A DNA stretch of 50,501 nt from an uncultured Oscillospiraceae bacterium (lineage in GTDB: Bacteria; Bacillota; Clostridia; Oscillospirales; Oscillospiraceae): assembly GCA_910584285.1 (NCBI GenBank), contig CAJTYK010000011.1:1-50501 (forward strand), read 5' to 3'. Shown piece by piece: positions 31,395 to 39,320 of this stretch. Each line of letters begins with the position of its first letter. The first letter of the stretch is position 1. The notes beneath the pieces were generated by a model. That model did no database searches and was not told where the DNA came from. It saw nothing but the letters and a program-made list of their open reading frames with translations. The position numbers and the translations under genes were made by a program.

Positions 31395-32825
31395 TTACCC
31401 CTCTAAAAGCTCACGCAAGGCGGCGTTCACACTTCGAGGGTTGGCCCTGCCCTTGAGCTCCCGCATCACCTGGCCCACCAGGAAGCCGAAAGCCTTGTCT
31501 TTGCCGCCCCGGTAGTCGGCCACCGATTGGGGGTTGGCCGCCAGTACCCTGGCGCACGTCTCCCGCACCAGGCCGTCGTCGTTCACCTGCTCCAGAGCGT
31601 GGGCCGCCACATAGCCGTCCACGTCGCCGTCCGTGTCGAATACCGCCTCGAATACCTTGACGGCAGTGTTGCGGTTCAGCCTGCCCTGGCCCACCAGGGC
31701 GATGATCCGGGCCAGGGTGGGGGGTGTGAGCCTCATGTCCCGGGGCTCCATGGCCCGCTGGGACAGCGCCCCCAGCACCTCTCCCATGATCCAGTTGGCC
31801 CCCTGCTTGGGGGGCGCGCCCAGCGCCACCAGCTCCTCAAAAAACGCCGCCAGCGCCCGATCCGACGTGATCATCCGGCAGTCGTACTCGGGCAGGCCGT
31901 AGTCCGCCTGATACCGATCCCGCTTGGCCTGGGCCAGCTCGGGCAGCCCGGCCCGCAGTCCGGCCAGATAGTCCTCCGATAGCGCGATGGGGGGTATATC
32001 CGGCTCAGGGAAATACCGGTAGTCCTGGGCGTCCTCTTTGGAGCGCATGGCATAGCTGGCGTCCTTGTTCTCATCCCAGCGGCGGGTCTCCTGGATCACC
32101 CGCCCACCCTCCTGGATGCGCTCTATCTGCCGTTTGGCCTCGTAGTCGATGGCCCGGGCGATGGCCTTGAAGGAGCTCAGGTTCTTCATCTCCGTGCGGG
32201 TGCCCAGCTGGTCGCTGCCCAGGGGCCGCACCGACAGGTTCACGTCGCACCGCAGGGAGCCCTCCTGCATCTTGCAGTCGGACACCCCCAGGTATTGCAG
32301 CGTCTCCTTCAACTGCTCCAGGTAGGCGATCACCTCGTCCGCCGTCCGGAAATCGGGCTCGGTGACGATCTCGATGAGGGGCACCCCACAGCGGTTGTAG
32401 TCCGCCCGGGTCTGGTCGATCCAGGGGTCGTGCACCAGCTTGCCCGCGTCCTCCTCCATGTGCAGCTCGTGGATGCGGATGGTTTTCTCCCCTGCTTCGG
32501 TGCGGATGGGCACCGCCCCGTCCCGGGCGATGGGCAGATAGAGCTGGGAGATCTGGTACGCCTTGGGCAGGTCGGGGTAGAAATAGTTTTTTCGGTCGAA
32601 CTTGCCGTACTGGGTGATGGAGCAGTTCAGGGCCAGCCCCGCCATGACGGCGAACTCCAGCACCCGCTTGTTCAGCACCGGCAGCGTCCCCGGCATACCG
32701 GTGCACACCGGGCAGCAGTGGGTGTTGGGCGCGCCGCCGAACTGGGTGGTGCAGCCGCAGAAGATCTTGGTTTTGGTGGCCAGCTCCACATGGGTCTCCA
32801 GGCCGATGACAGTCTCCCAGGTCAT
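31395..32825 (-). CDS. gatB: Asp-tRNA(Asn)/Glu-tRNA(Gln) amidotransferase subunit B
   Basis: GatB binds the misacylated tRNA and activates its side chain with ATP so that ammonia from GatA can amidate it. The 476-residue length is standard. The start WETVIGLETHVELATKTKIF, the zinc-site CGC...HCCPVC region and the helical YqeY-like tail (FLVGQVMRELKGRANP) are all present. Its start codon overlaps the gatA stop (ATGA), so the subunits are coupled. With gatC, gatA and an archaeal-type AspRS upstream, the likely main substrate is Asp-tRNA(Asn). Confidence 0.97.
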   Translation of the reverse strand: MTWETVIGLETHVELATKTKIFCGCTTQFGGAPNTHCCPVCTGMPGTLPVLNKRVLEFAVMAGLALNCSITQYGKFDRKNYFYPDLPKAYQISQLYLPIARDGAVPIRTEAGEKTIRIHELHMEEDAGKLVHDPWIDQTRADYNRCGVPLIEIVTEPDFRTADEVIAYLEQLKETLQYLGVSDCKMQEGSLRCDVNLSVRPLGSDQLGTRTEMKNLSSFKAIARAIDYEAKRQIERIQEGGRVIQETRRWDENKDASYAMRSKEDAQDYRYFPEPDIPPIALSEDYLAGLRAGLPELAQAKRDRYQADYGLPEYDCRMITSDRALAAFFEELVALGAPPKQGANWIMGEVLGALSQRAMEPRDMRLTPPTLARIIALVGQGRLNRNTAVKVFEAVFDTDGDVDGYVAAHALEQVNDDGLVRETCARVLAANPQSVADYRGGKDKAFGFLVGQVMRELKGRANPRSVNAALRELLEG

Positions 32826-34411
32826 GACGGTTCACCTGCTTCCTGTAGGGGCGCACATTGTGCGCCCGCGCTTTGATTCTGTGTTTTGGGACAGGCGGGC
32901 CCCCCATGCCCGTCCGGCGTTTGGAGGGAGGCGCGCCGTTTGTGATAATCGGTGTCCAATTGGAAGGCGTGGGCGGCGTTGAGGATGGCCCCCTCCCCAA
33001 AGTGGGGCCCAATGAGCTGGGCCCCGATGGGCAGGCCCTTCCCGTCGAACCCGCAGGGCATGGACAGCGCCGGCAGCCCCGCCAGGTTCACCGACACGGT
33101 GTAGACGTCGCTCAGGTACATCTTCAGCGGGTCGGACAGGCTCTCCCCCAGCCTGGGGGCTGTGGTAGGCGCTACCGGGGTGAGGAGCAGCTCGCACTGC
33201 TGAAACGCCTGGTCAAAGGCGGCCTTGATCACCGCCTTGGCCTGTAACGCCTTTTTATAGTAGGCGTCATAATACCCGGAGGACAGCACGAAGGTGCCCA
33301 GCAGGATCCGCCGCTTCACCTCCGCCCCGAAGCCCTGGGTGCGGGTCTTACGGTACAGGTCGGTCAGCCCGTCATACTCCTGGGCCCGCCAGCCGTACTT
33401 TACCCCGTCGAACCGGGACAGGTTGGAGGACGCCTCGGCGCAGGCGATGATATAGTAGGCGGGCACCGCGTAGGGGAGCACCGGGAAGGACAGCTCCACG
33501 ATCTCCGCCCCCCGGCCCTTCAGCACCTCCGCCGCGGACAGCACAGCGGCTCGCACCTCCCTGTCCAGCCCGTCCCCGAAGCAGTCCATGGGCAGGCCGA
33601 TCCTCCTCCCCCGAATGTCCCCGGTCAGCCCCGCCAGCAGGCGGCCGTAGTCCACCCGGGGCCCGGAGCCGCTCCAGTCGTCGTGCAGTCCGGGCAGGCT
33701 GGTGGCGTCATGGGGATCGTGGCCCATGAGCACATCCAGCACAGCGGCGCAGTCCGCCGCGTCCCGGCACAAGGGGCCGATCTGATCCAGCGACGAGGCG
33801 TAGGCGATGAGCCCGTACCGGCTGACGGTGCCGTAGGTGGGCTTGATCCCGGTGACGCCGCAGAAGGAGGCGGGCTGGCGGATGGAGCCGCCGGTGTCTG
33901 AGCCGATGGCGTACCAGCCCATGAGCGCCGCCACCGCCGCCGCCGCGCCCCCGGAGGAGCCGCCGGGAGCTCGATCCAAGTCCCAGGGGTTGCGCACCGG
34001 GCCATAGAAGGAGGTCTCCGAGGTGGAGCCCATGGCGAACTCGTCCATATTCAGCTTGCCCAGGGACACCGCCCCGGCTTGGGCCAGCTTTTCCACTACG
34101 GCGGCGCTGTAGGGCGGCACGAAGTCGCCTAAAATTTTGGACGCGCAGGAGGTTTTCACCCCCTGGGTGCAGATGTTATCCTTAATTGCCATGGGCACGC
34201 CGTACAGGGGGCTTTGGGCGTCCTTGAGCCCGGCCTGTAGTTGTTCGGCCCGCTCCAGCGCCTGCTCCCCGGTGACGGTGAGAAAGGCGTTCAGCGCCCC
34301 GTCCCGGGCGGCAAGGCTGTCCAACGCCGCCTGGGTGGCCTCCACAATGGAGACCTGGCCCCGTTTGATGGCCCCGCCCAGCTCCAGGGCGGTCAGTTCT
34401 CGCAATACCAT
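32822..34411 (-). CDS. gatA: Asp-tRNA(Asn)/Glu-tRNA(Gln) amidotransferase subunit A, with a repeat-derived C-terminal tail
   Basis: GatA releases ammonia from glutamine or asparagine for the amidation. From ATG 34411 (GGGGAG 8 bp upstream) it has 529 residues with the amidase triad K77 (AIKDNI), S152 (PGGSSGG) and S176 (SDTGGSIRQP). The frame opens 41 codons earlier, but that part is the intergenic repeat translated. Normal GatA proteins end shortly after the YHKRR segment; here about 33 further residues follow, including SAGAQCAPLQ, which is the translation of a dispersed repeat (32844-32869). The stop still overlaps the gatB start, so coupling is kept. Confidence 0.96.
   Translation of the reverse strand: MVLRELTALELGGAIKRGQVSIVEATQAALDSLAARDGALNAFLTVTGEQALERAEQLQAGLKDAQSPLYGVPMAIKDNICTQGVKTSCASKILGDFVPPYSAAVVEKLAQAGAVSLGKLNMDEFAMGSTSETSFYGPVRNPWDLDRAPGGSSGGAAAAVAALMGWYAIGSDTGGSIRQPASFCGVTGIKPTYGTVSRYGLIAYASSLDQIGPLCRDAADCAAVLDVLMGHDPHDATSLPGLHDDWSGSGPRVDYGRLLAGLTGDIRGRRIGLPMDCFGDGLDREVRAAVLSAAEVLKGRGAEIVELSFPVLPYAVPAYYIIACAEASSNLSRFDGVKYGWRAQEYDGLTDLYRKTRTQGFGAEVKRRILLGTFVLSSGYYDAYYKKALQAKAVIKAAFDQAFQQCELLLTPVAPTTAPRLGESLSDPLKMYLSDVYTVSVNLAGLPALSMPCGFDGKGLPIGAQLIGPHFGEGAILNAAHAFQLDTDYHKRRASLQTPDGHGGPACPKTQNQSAGAQCAPLQEAGEPS
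32844..32869 (-). repeat. Dispersed repeat family C inside the gatA 3' end
   Basis: A 26-bp near-palindrome, TGTAGGGGCGCACA on one side and its complement on the other. A copy matching at 25 of 26 positions lies at 43122-43147 in the opposite orientation. Here it is read as protein in gatA. Confidence 0.75.
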
Positions 34412-34474
34412 ATTATTGTTCTCCCCATCTTCAAATACTGTTGTTGTCGTGTGAAAACTGTCCGATATCTGCCA

Positions 34475-34545
34475 CGTTGGTGGCGAATTCAAGTTCGCGG
34501 GTCTAAGACCCTTTTCGGTTCCTTTTTCTTTCAAGAAAAAGGAAC
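34475..34545 (-). repeat. Dispersed repeat family A, copy 1 (at the gatC stop codon)
   Basis: Contains TCAAGTTCGCGGGTCTAAGA then CCCTTTT and a long hairpin (GTTCCTTTTTCTT / AAGAAAAAGGAAC). The hairpin's outer arm overlaps the gatC stop codon. It fills about half of the 133-bp gatC-gatA gap. Copies 2 and 3 are at 34868-34968 and 46793-46894. Confidence 0.85.
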
Positions 34546-34832
34546 TATTCCACCGTCTTGGGCACCAGGAAGGCCTCGCCGTCCGGGGCGGGGGAGCCGG
34601 CCAGCAGCTCGGCCCGATCCTGTGAGGGGATCATTTCGTCCTCCCGCAGCACGTTCTTCACCGGGAACACGTGGCTCATGGGCTCCACCCCCTGGGTGTC
34701 CAGCCGCTCCAGCACGTCCATATAGGCCAGGATCCGCTCCAGCTCGGCGGTCATGGCCTGCCGCTCCCCCTCCTGCACCTCCAGCCGGGACAGCCCGGCA
34801 AGATAGTCCACCAGTTCCGCTGTAATTTTCAT
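34545..34832 (-). CDS. gatC: Asp-tRNA(Asn)/Glu-tRNA(Gln) amidotransferase subunit C
   Basis: 95 residues, standard for GatC, the belt-like subunit that holds GatA and GatB together. VDYLAGLSRLEVQEGE at the start and DVLERLDTQGVEPMSHV in the middle are family signatures. AAAGGAA precedes the ATG. The gene follows aspS by 136 bp, most of which is a dispersed repeat, and precedes gatA by 133 bp, again mostly repeat. Its stop codon is the first base triplet of repeat copy 1. Confidence 0.93.
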   Translation of the reverse strand: MKITAELVDYLAGLSRLEVQEGERQAMTAELERILAYMDVLERLDTQGVEPMSHVFPVKNVLREDEMIPSQDRAELLAGSPAPDGEAFLVPKTVE

Positions 34833-34867
34833 AATGATGTTCCTTTATCAAATTATTTTTAGGGTGG

Positions 34868-34968
34868 TTGCCGACGCAAAAGCGTTGGATGACCCCCGCG
34901 TTGGTAACGGTTTCAAGTTCGCGGGTCTAAGACCCTTTTGCCTACTTTTTCTTTCAAGAAAAAGTAGG
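34868..34968 (-). repeat. Dispersed repeat family A, copy 2 (at the aspS stop codon)
   Basis: The longest copy here: TTGCCGACGCAA at one end, GTTGGTAACGG, the GGGTCTAAGACCC palindrome, and a 13-bp hairpin (CCTACTTTTTCTT / AAGAAAAAGTAGG) whose last base abuts the aspS stop codon. Confidence 0.88.
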
Positions 34969-36294
34969 TTACGGTTCCAGCCGCGTCCGATCCCGGGGGA
35001 ACAGGGACGCGTACCGGATGTTGTCCAGTCCGCACAGCTGCATGGTCAGCCGCTCCAGCCCAATGCCCAGCCCGCCGTGGGGCGGCATCCCATGCTTGTG
35101 GATCATCAGGTAGCTCTCAAAGTCCGTGGGATCCATCCCCCGGGCCTCCATCTTGGCCACTTGATCAGCGTAGTCGTGCACCCGCTGACCCCCGGTGGTC
35201 ACCTCCAGCCCCCGGAACAGCAGGTCGAAGGACAGGGTGTACTTGGGATCGTCCGGGTCGTCCATGGCGTAGAAGGGCCGCTTTTTGGAGGGGTAGTGGG
35301 TGACGAACAAAAAGTCGCTGCCCAGTTCCTCCTTGGCGTACCGCCCGATGTGGGCCTCCTCCTCCGGCTCCAGGTCGTAGGGATCCCGGATCCGGTAGCC
35401 ATACCGCTCCGCCGCCAGCCGTTTGGCCTCGTCAAACCGCAGGCAGGGAATTTTGTCCGCGCCTGGCAAATCCACACCCAGCAGGGCCAGCTCCGGGGCG
35501 TACTCCCGGGCCAGCAGCGCCATGGCGTATTGCAGATATCCCGTCTCCACCTCGATCACATCGTAGAACGAGCGAATATATCCCAGCTCCAAATCCAGCC
35601 CGGTGTACTCGTTGAGGTGCCGGGGGGTGGCGTGCTTTTCCGCCCGGAACACGGGGCCGACCTCAAACACCCGCTCATACACCCCCACCATGGTCTGCTT
35701 GTAGAACTGGGGGGACTGGGCCAGATACGCCTTTTTGCCGAAATAGTCCAGCTTGAAGATGTTGGAGCCCCCCTCCGCCCCGGCGTGGACGATCTTGGGC
35801 GTGTGGATCTCGGTGAAGCCCTCCCCGGTGAGGTAGTCCCGGAAGGCCCGGGCCAGCCCCTCCTGGAGCTTGAACACCGCCCGGGCCCGCTCGTGGCGCA
35901 GCACGGCGGGGCGCAGGGGCAGCCCGGTGTCCAGGTGGAGTCCCAGCCGCCGCTTGGACAGGGACACGGGCATTGGGGCGGCGGGCCGGGACAGCACCGC
36001 GATCTTCTCCACGGCGATCTCCACGCCGCCGGGAGCCCGGGGCTCGGCCCGAAGGGAACCGGACAGCTCCACGCAGCACTCCTCGCACAGCCCGTCCGGA
36101 AGCAGATCCGAGGGGCACACGCACTGGACGGCGCCCCGGGCCAGCCGCAGGGTGAGGAAGGCCACGCCCCCCATGTCCCGCAGGGCGTGGACGGCACCGT
36201 GGACGGCGACGGGCCGGTTATTCAGCCCGCCCCCCGCGAGGTCTTGCCATACAGTCGGTTGTTTGCTTGCGCCAGTGACGAACTTCATAACCAT
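34969..36294 (-). CDS. aspS: Aspartyl-tRNA synthetase, archaeal-type (likely non-discriminating AspS2)
   Basis: 441 residues: an N-terminal OB fold (about 1-100) and a class II catalytic core. Motif 2 is FRAEKHATPRHLNEYTGLDLE and motif 3 is GLGIGLERLTM. The GAD insertion of ordinary bacterial AspRS (about 590 residues) is absent, so this is the archaeal/eukaryotic type. In bacteria such enzymes usually charge both tRNA(Asp) and tRNA(Asn) with Asp, and gatC-gatA-gatB downstream would convert Asp-tRNA(Asn) to Asn-tRNA(Asn). The start may be ATG 36294 or ATG 36288; AGGAGT is 4 or 10 bp away, so the second is at least as likely. A T-box leader controls it. Confidence 0.94.
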   Translation of the reverse strand: MVMKFVTGASKQPTVWQDLAGGGLNNRPVAVHGAVHALRDMGGVAFLTLRLARGAVQCVCPSDLLPDGLCEECCVELSGSLRAEPRAPGGVEIAVEKIAVLSRPAAPMPVSLSKRRLGLHLDTGLPLRPAVLRHERARAVFKLQEGLARAFRDYLTGEGFTEIHTPKIVHAGAEGGSNIFKLDYFGKKAYLAQSPQFYKQTMVGVYERVFEVGPVFRAEKHATPRHLNEYTGLDLELGYIRSFYDVIEVETGYLQYAMALLAREYAPELALLGVDLPGADKIPCLRFDEAKRLAAERYGYRIRDPYDLEPEEEAHIGRYAKEELGSDFLFVTHYPSKKRPFYAMDDPDDPKYTLSFDLLFRGLEVTTGGQRVHDYADQVAKMEARGMDPTDFESYLMIHKHGMPPHGGLGIGLERLTMQLCGLDNIRYASLFPRDRTRLEP

Positions 36295-36305
36295 TCACTC
36301 CTATT

Positions 36306-36418
36306 CGTCGTCGCAAAGTCCGCTCAACTACGCTTCCGCCTTTGGCGAAAGCTCCGTTCGCTCCCTTGCTCCTCCTCTCCCCACCGAACCCGCTTCGCTG
36401 GGCTTCGGCGGGGGCCCC
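36306..36418 (+). repeat. Dispersed repeat family B, copy 1
   Basis: Begins CGTCGTCGCAAAGTCCGCTC and ends CGGGGGCCCC. A second copy in the same direction lies at 37404-37500. The two share the start, the CCTCTCCCCAC middle and ACCCGCTTCGCTGGGCT. This copy lies between the T-box terminator and the aspS start, so it lengthens the aspS leader. Confidence 0.8.
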
Positions 36419-36423
36419 AGATA

Positions 36424-36705
36424 ATAAAAATCCCGGACTGCACAAATGTACAGTCCGGGACGGAATCAACAAATGAATCCGCGGTACCACCCGCGTTGCC
36501 CCTCCAACAAGGGGCCTCTCTCGAGCCCCGGTAACGTGGGGAGGACGGACGGCCCTACGCCCCCGACCTTGGGGGTTCGAACCGTCGGCTCGGAAGTGTT
36601 GCGCCATCTCGTCTTTCCGGGGCGGGCTTTCAGTCGGTGGCCCGCGTTCTCTGTCGGACGCCGTGAGGGGCGGTCTTCGTCGATGCCTTTGGATATTGGC
36701 TTGTT
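36424..36705 (-). ncRNA. T-box riboswitch upstream of aspS-gatCAB
   Basis: The minus strand carries the antiterminator T-box GGGTGGTACCGCGG (36492-36479), then a terminator with a 10-bp stem (36460-36451 / 36440-36431) and ATTTTTATT. Upstream, AGAGA and CTGAAAGCCCGC mark the Stem I bulge and distal loop. Uncharged tRNA would stabilise the antiterminator and allow expression. The specifier is not certain: AAC (Asn, 36600-36598, followed by AC) is my best candidate, with GAC (Asp) in AAAGACGAG as an alternative. An Asn specifier would fit an operon that makes Asn-tRNA(Asn). Confidence 0.9.
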
Positions 36706-36711
36706 GTGCTT

Positions 36712-36740
36712 ATGATACGCCCTATTGTTTCCCGTGTCAA
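36712..36740 (-). promoter_or_regulatory. Promoter of the T-box / aspS-gatCAB operon
   Basis: Minus strand: TTGACA (36740-36735), 17-bp spacer, TATCAT (36717-36712). Confidence 0.82.
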
Positions 36741-36784
36741 GCGGGGATTCTCCAAAAATTTCTGTAGCCCCATGGGAAAAAATA

Positions 36785-36793
36785 TGGTACAAT
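36785..36793 (+). promoter_or_regulatory. Extended -10 of the uracil-DNA glycosylase gene
   Basis: TGGTACAAT, 35 bp upstream of the start codon. No good -35 box; it is divergent from the T-box promoter. Confidence 0.5.
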
Positions 36794-36827
36794 ACCCAAA
36801 GAACCTACACACAGGAGGGATAACCCC

Positions 36828-37400
36828 ATGGCAAATTGGGAAGAATTGGAGCGCCGCTGTCTGGGCTGCCAGAAGTGCGCTCTGGCGGACACCCGCACCC
36901 ACGTGGTGTTCGGCAAGGGCCCCCGGGACGCGAAGATTATGTTCGTTGGGGAGGGCCCTGGGGAGAACGAGGATCTCCAGGGCGAGCCCTTTGTGGGCCG
37001 GGGCGGCCAGCTTCTGGACGAAATGCTGGGCCTGGTGGGGCTGAGCCGGGACAAAAACTTTTACATCACCAACATCGTCAAGTGCCGTCCGCCCAAGAAC
37101 CGGGATCCGCTGAACACCGAGCAGGACGCCTGCATCGGCTACCTCTGGGAGCAGATGGAGCTGCTGCGGCCCAAAATCGTGGTGTGCCTGGGCCGGATCG
37201 CCGCCATGCGGCTCATCAAGCCGGACTACCGGATCACCCGCGAGCACGGCCAGTGGGTGGAGAAGGACGGGGTGCTGTACACCGCCATCTACCACCCCGC
37301 CGCCCTGCTGCGGGATCCCACCAAGAAGCCGGACACCTTCGCGGACCTGCGGGAGATCCGGGCCAAGGTTCGGGAGCTGTGCCCGGAGGCTTACGCCTGA
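36828..37400 (+). CDS. Family 4 uracil-DNA glycosylase (4Fe-4S)
   Basis: 190 residues. It removes uracil that arises from cytosine deamination. The family-4 motif A is GEGPGENEDLQGEPFVGRGG (41-60) and motif B lies in YHPAALLR. The four Fe-S cysteines fit C14, C17, C86 and C102 (CLGCQKC, VKCRPPKN, QDACIGYL). Many databases also label such proteins phage SPO1 DNA polymerase-related. AGGAGGG precedes the ATG. The stop is followed at once by repeat family B copy 2, and the SSB-like gene converges from the other side. Confidence 0.93.
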   Translation: MANWEELERRCLGCQKCALADTRTHVVFGKGPRDAKIMFVGEGPGENEDLQGEPFVGRGGQLLDEMLGLVGLSRDKNFYITNIVKCRPPKNRDPLNTEQDACIGYLWEQMELLRPKIVVCLGRIAAMRLIKPDYRITREHGQWVEKDGVLYTAIYHPAALLRDPTKKPDTFADLREIRAKVRELCPEAYA

Positions 37401-37403
37401 TCC

Positions 37404-37500
37404 TCGTCGAAGCAAAGTCCGCTCAACTGTGTTCGCTTCCTTGCTTCTCCTCTCCCCACTCCCCACGCGACCCGCTTCGCTGGGCTCGCGCGGGGGCCCC
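37404..37500 (+). repeat. Dispersed repeat family B, copy 2
   Basis: Begins CGTCGAAGCAAAGTCCGCTC 4 bp after the glycosylase stop and ends CGGGGGCCCC 3 bp before the convergent SSB-like stop, filling the whole gap between the two genes. Confidence 0.82.
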
Positions 37501-37502
37501 GT

Positions 37503-38120
37503 TTAGACCTCCACGCTTTCTTCCGGAAGCAGATTCATCACTGAGATCTCAAAGGCCGTCCGCTCCACCTGCTCCCCGTCGATGAGCTTGTGGTACTGCC
37601 GGCTTTGCAGCCGCCCCTCCAGCCGGAGCTTATCCCCCACGTCCAGCCCGCCGCAGTGGACGGCCAGGGAGCCCCAGGCGATGCAGGGTAAGTAGTCCGC
37701 CCGGCCGTAGGGCCGGTTGACGGCCAGCAGCAGGTCGCAGATCTCCCGGCCCAGGGGGGTGCGCCGGGCCACCGGCTTGCGGCACAGTGCCCCAGCCAGG
37801 GTCAGGCGGTTTTCCCCCTCCTCCACCGGGGCGGGGCGGGCAGATCGCACCAGGACGGTGATCACCAGCTTGCTGCCCTGGCCGGAGCGGTTGTTGTAGG
37901 AGCGCACCTCCCCCTCCGCCTCGATCCACCGGCCCTGGGCCCACAGCGCCGGATCGGGGTCGGCGGTGATCAGGTTGAGCACGTCGTCCACCCCAGACAG
38001 CCGGGGCACCCGCAGGGGCGACACGTAGTAGTCCACCCCGTGGTTCCGGTGGGAGAGAACGGGCGGGGCCGCCGCCTGTCCCCGCAGCAGAATTTTGTTT
38101 TCCCCTCTGAATTCATCCAT
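37503..38120 (-). CDS. Single-stranded-DNA-binding-like protein with two OB folds
   Basis: 205 residues from ATG 38120 (GGAG about 10 bp upstream; a GTG 3 codons earlier is also possible). The C-terminal half (about 105-200) is a clear SSB-type OB fold, with LTLAGALCRKPVARRTPLGR, then LAVNRPYGRADYLPCIAWG and DKLRLEGRLQSR. The N-terminal half (about 5-100) has a similar but weaker strand pattern (NKILLRGQAAAPP, EAEGEVRSYNN), so it looks like a duplicated, diverged OB fold. Ordinary SSB proteins have one OB fold and an acidic tip; this one ends in LLPEESVEV without the DDDIPF-type tail. Its partner may differ from those of housekeeping SSB. Confidence 0.8.
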   Translation of the reverse strand: MDEFRGENKILLRGQAAAPPVLSHRNHGVDYYVSPLRVPRLSGVDDVLNLITADPDPALWAQGRWIEAEGEVRSYNNRSGQGSKLVITVLVRSARPAPVEEGENRLTLAGALCRKPVARRTPLGREICDLLLAVNRPYGRADYLPCIAWGSLAVHCGGLDVGDKLRLEGRLQSRQYHKLIDGEQVERTAFEISVMNLLPEESVEV

Positions 38121-38188
38121 TGGTATCACGCTCCGTTGTCATGTGTTGGCCTGTTCACTATATGCCCGGGCCGCGCCAAGTATGCCCA

Positions 38189-38216
38189 TTGACAAATAGG
38201 GTGGGGGGCGTATAAA
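38189..38216 (+). promoter_or_regulatory. Promoter of the 38277-39271 gene pair
   Basis: TTGACA (38189-38194), 16-bp spacer, TATAAA (38211-38216). Confidence 0.7.
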
Positions 38217-38276
38217 ATAGAGAGGATCAGGGGCGCGAGGCGCTTCTGCGCGAACCAGGCCGAAGGAGGGCTGAAG

Positions 38277-38693
38277 ATGGAATTGGAGCTGACACGCAAG
38301 CAGCTGCGCCGGCTGCTGGATTTGGTATACATCGGGAACTGGATTCTCAATTCCACCCGGGGCGAGGATCGGTTTAAGGACTATGACGAGGTGGAGAGCC
38401 TGCTCTTTGCCCGGGCCGCCCAGGAGGGGATGCCCTCCCTGGCGGAGACGTACCAGGGCGAGGTGATCCCCTCCCGGGCCTTTGCCGAGGGGGGCATACA
38501 CGAGGCCATCATGGAATATGAGAATAACGTGTTCTTTGAGATCCTGGCGGAGGATCTGGCCCGCCGGGACATGGACGACGTGCCCATCGACGAGAGCAAC
38601 TACGACGAGCTGGCCCAGCGCATCGACGCCTATATCGACGAGTTTGAGGCCCACGGCACCGACAACATCACCGTGGAAGGAGCGGAGCCATGA
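38277..38693 (+). CDS. Uncharacterised acidic protein (138 aa)
   Basis: A soluble, acidic, mostly helical protein with no membrane segment. ELTRKQLRRLLDLVYIGNWI, then DYDEVESLLFARAAQEGM and an Asp/Glu-rich C-terminus suggest a helical bundle, but I do not recognise the family or a catalytic motif. AAGGAGGG precedes the ATG. Its stop overlaps the start of the following lipoprotein gene by 4 bp, so the two are coupled and expressed from the promoter at 38189-38216. Function unknown. Confidence 0.75.
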   Translation: MELELTRKQLRRLLDLVYIGNWILNSTRGEDRFKDYDEVESLLFARAAQEGMPSLAETYQGEVIPSRAFAEGGIHEAIMEYENNVFFEILAEDLARRDMDDVPIDESNYDELAQRIDAYIDEFEAHGTDNITVEGAEP

Positions 38694-39271
38694 GGAAAAA
38701 ACTGAGCCTGCTGCTGTGTGTGCTGCTGTGCGGAACGCTGACGGCCTGTCAGGCCGCCACCCCAGCCGAGACGGCCGCCCCCGCCCAGCCCACCCCCACG
38801 GCGGAGCCCACCCAGCCCGCGGTAGAGGATCGGCCGGCGGTGTTGTACATCGGCACCAAGGCCGGCGGCTTCCGGGAGTACCCCCTGGAGCACGAGGGGG
38901 AGCTGGCGCCGGAGGCGCTGATCCAGGGGATCGGGGATCTCACCGGCTGGGATCTGACCCTGGCCGAGCCGGTGACGGACGGCAAGGGGGGCATGAGCGT
39001 GTGCCTGGCCGACAGCTCGGCGCTGTTCCAGGGGCCGCCGGAGCCCCAGAAGGACGAGTTCCATATGTACAGCGCGGAGCAGCTGGCGGAGACCATTCTG
39101 GACAGCATCCAAAAGACGCTCCAGAGCTACTACGTTATCGCCCCGGGCGACCCGGACAATCTGGACATCTGGTACTACAGGGAGGGCGAAAAGCCCCTGG
39201 AGCTGCCGGAGCTGGGCCTGTCCTGGCCGCTGGAGGAGCCCTACCAGTGGGCGTCCGCCCAGCGTGGCTGA
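38690..39271 (+). CDS. Putative lipoprotein, possibly GerMN-like
   Basis: 193 residues with a signal peptide ending in lipobox LTAC (C20), a Thr/Pro/Ala/Glu-rich linker (about 22-48) and a domain of about 140 residues. The pattern AVLYIGTKAGGFREYPLE, then LAPEALIQGIGDLTGWDL, is reminiscent of GerMN domains found in germination and sporulation lipoproteins, but the match is by general pattern only. ATGA overlap with the upstream acidic protein. It ends before a strong terminator. Confidence 0.65.
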   Translation: MRKKLSLLLCVLLCGTLTACQAATPAETAAPAQPTPTAEPTQPAVEDRPAVLYIGTKAGGFREYPLEHEGELAPEALIQGIGDLTGWDLTLAEPVTDGKGGMSVCLADSSALFQGPPEPQKDEFHMYSAEQLAETILDSIQKTLQSYYVIAPGDPDNLDIWYYREGEKPLELPELGLSWPLEEPYQWASAQRG

Positions 39272-39320
39272 GCCGCGGCGGGCCACACACAGCGCAGCGA
39301 AAAGACTATTTCACAGGCAA

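Noticed and set aside
34412..34534. 41-residue N-terminal extension of GatA
   Set aside because: It is the translated intergenic repeat; a good ribosome site precedes ATG 34411, where GatA homology begins.
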